Shown here piece after piece: positions 20,716-20,749 of a DNA stretch of 20,749 nucleotides. The translations under genes were made by a program, and so were the position numbers. Every line of letters starts with the position of its first letter. The stretch's first letter is position 1. The stretch is from contig NZ_KL591016.1 in assembly GCF_000716335.1 (NCBI RefSeq), forward strand, positions 104,801-125,549. The letters are read 5' to 3'. The notes beneath the pieces were generated by a model. It did no database searches and was not told the DNA's origin. It saw only the letters and a program-made list of their open reading frames with translations. Source of the stretch: Streptomyces sp. NRRL S-118 (GTDB taxonomy: Bacteria > Actinomycetota > Actinomycetes > Streptomycetales > Streptomycetaceae).

Positions 20716-20749
20716 GCCACCACCCTAGAAGCCGCCTCGGCCCTGGAAC

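Noticed and set aside
1..20749. CRISPR arrays, tRNA or rRNA genes, insertion sequences
   Set aside because: None were seen. The tandem repeats present (54 bp in DUF397, 22 bp after acuC) lack spacer/repeat organisation or terminal inverted repeats with a transposase.

Overview
This is a high-GC actinobacterial window. Its gene content, gene order and start-codon use (many GTG and some TTG starts, ATGA-type overlaps, SD-rich leaders) point to Streptomyces or a very close relative. The strongest anchors are a Rex repressor gene heading a hemA-hemC-hemD operon, and a sigma factor / anti-sigma pair that I recognise as the developmental regulators BldN and RsbN. All assignments come from reading the sequence and from memory of these families; no search was run.

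Layout. 1-174: 3' end of an unidentified + strand gene, converging on and overlapping hemB. 164-1159 (-): hemB, porphobilinogen synthase. 1240-4162: a regulatory island between hemB and the rest of the haem genes. It holds a winged-helix protein with a C-terminal four-cysteine knuckle (-), a small anti-sigma-kinase-like ATPase (-), and a divergent XRE/DUF5753 regulator coupled to a DUF397 protein (+). The island resembles the WhiJ/AbaA-type cassettes of Streptomyces and ends in a perfect 42-bp palindrome. 4179-8960 (-): rex-hemA-hemC-hemD, four genes joined by 4-base stop/start overlaps, with a Rex operator at 9037-9054. Together with hemB they cover glutamyl-tRNA to uroporphyrinogen III except for hemL, which is not in the window. 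Rex would tie haem supply to the NADH/NAD+ state.

9235-9507 (-): glutaredoxin-like protein. 9610-10500 (+): HAD-IB phosphatase, probably read from a leaderless mRNA. 10501-11377: an unusually long, C-rich, repeat-bearing non-coding stretch leading to bldN. 11378-13551 (+): bldN and rsbN, with a good sigma-BldN-type promoter in front of rsbN, which would form a negative-feedback loop.

13630-15792 (-): acyltransferase and atypical SDR pair. 16000-16098 (-): tiny ribosomal protein bS22. 16249-16461 (-): MerR/excisionase-like DNA-binding protein. 16590-17402 (-): phosphatase-like protein. 17717-20715 (-): an apparent operon of HAD phosphatase, MFS transporter and AcuC-type deacetylase. Most of this is conserved core Streptomyces chromosome. 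The parts that look accessory or poorly explained are the 1.2-4.2 kb island, the repeats upstream of bldN, and the 22-bp repeats downstream of acuC.
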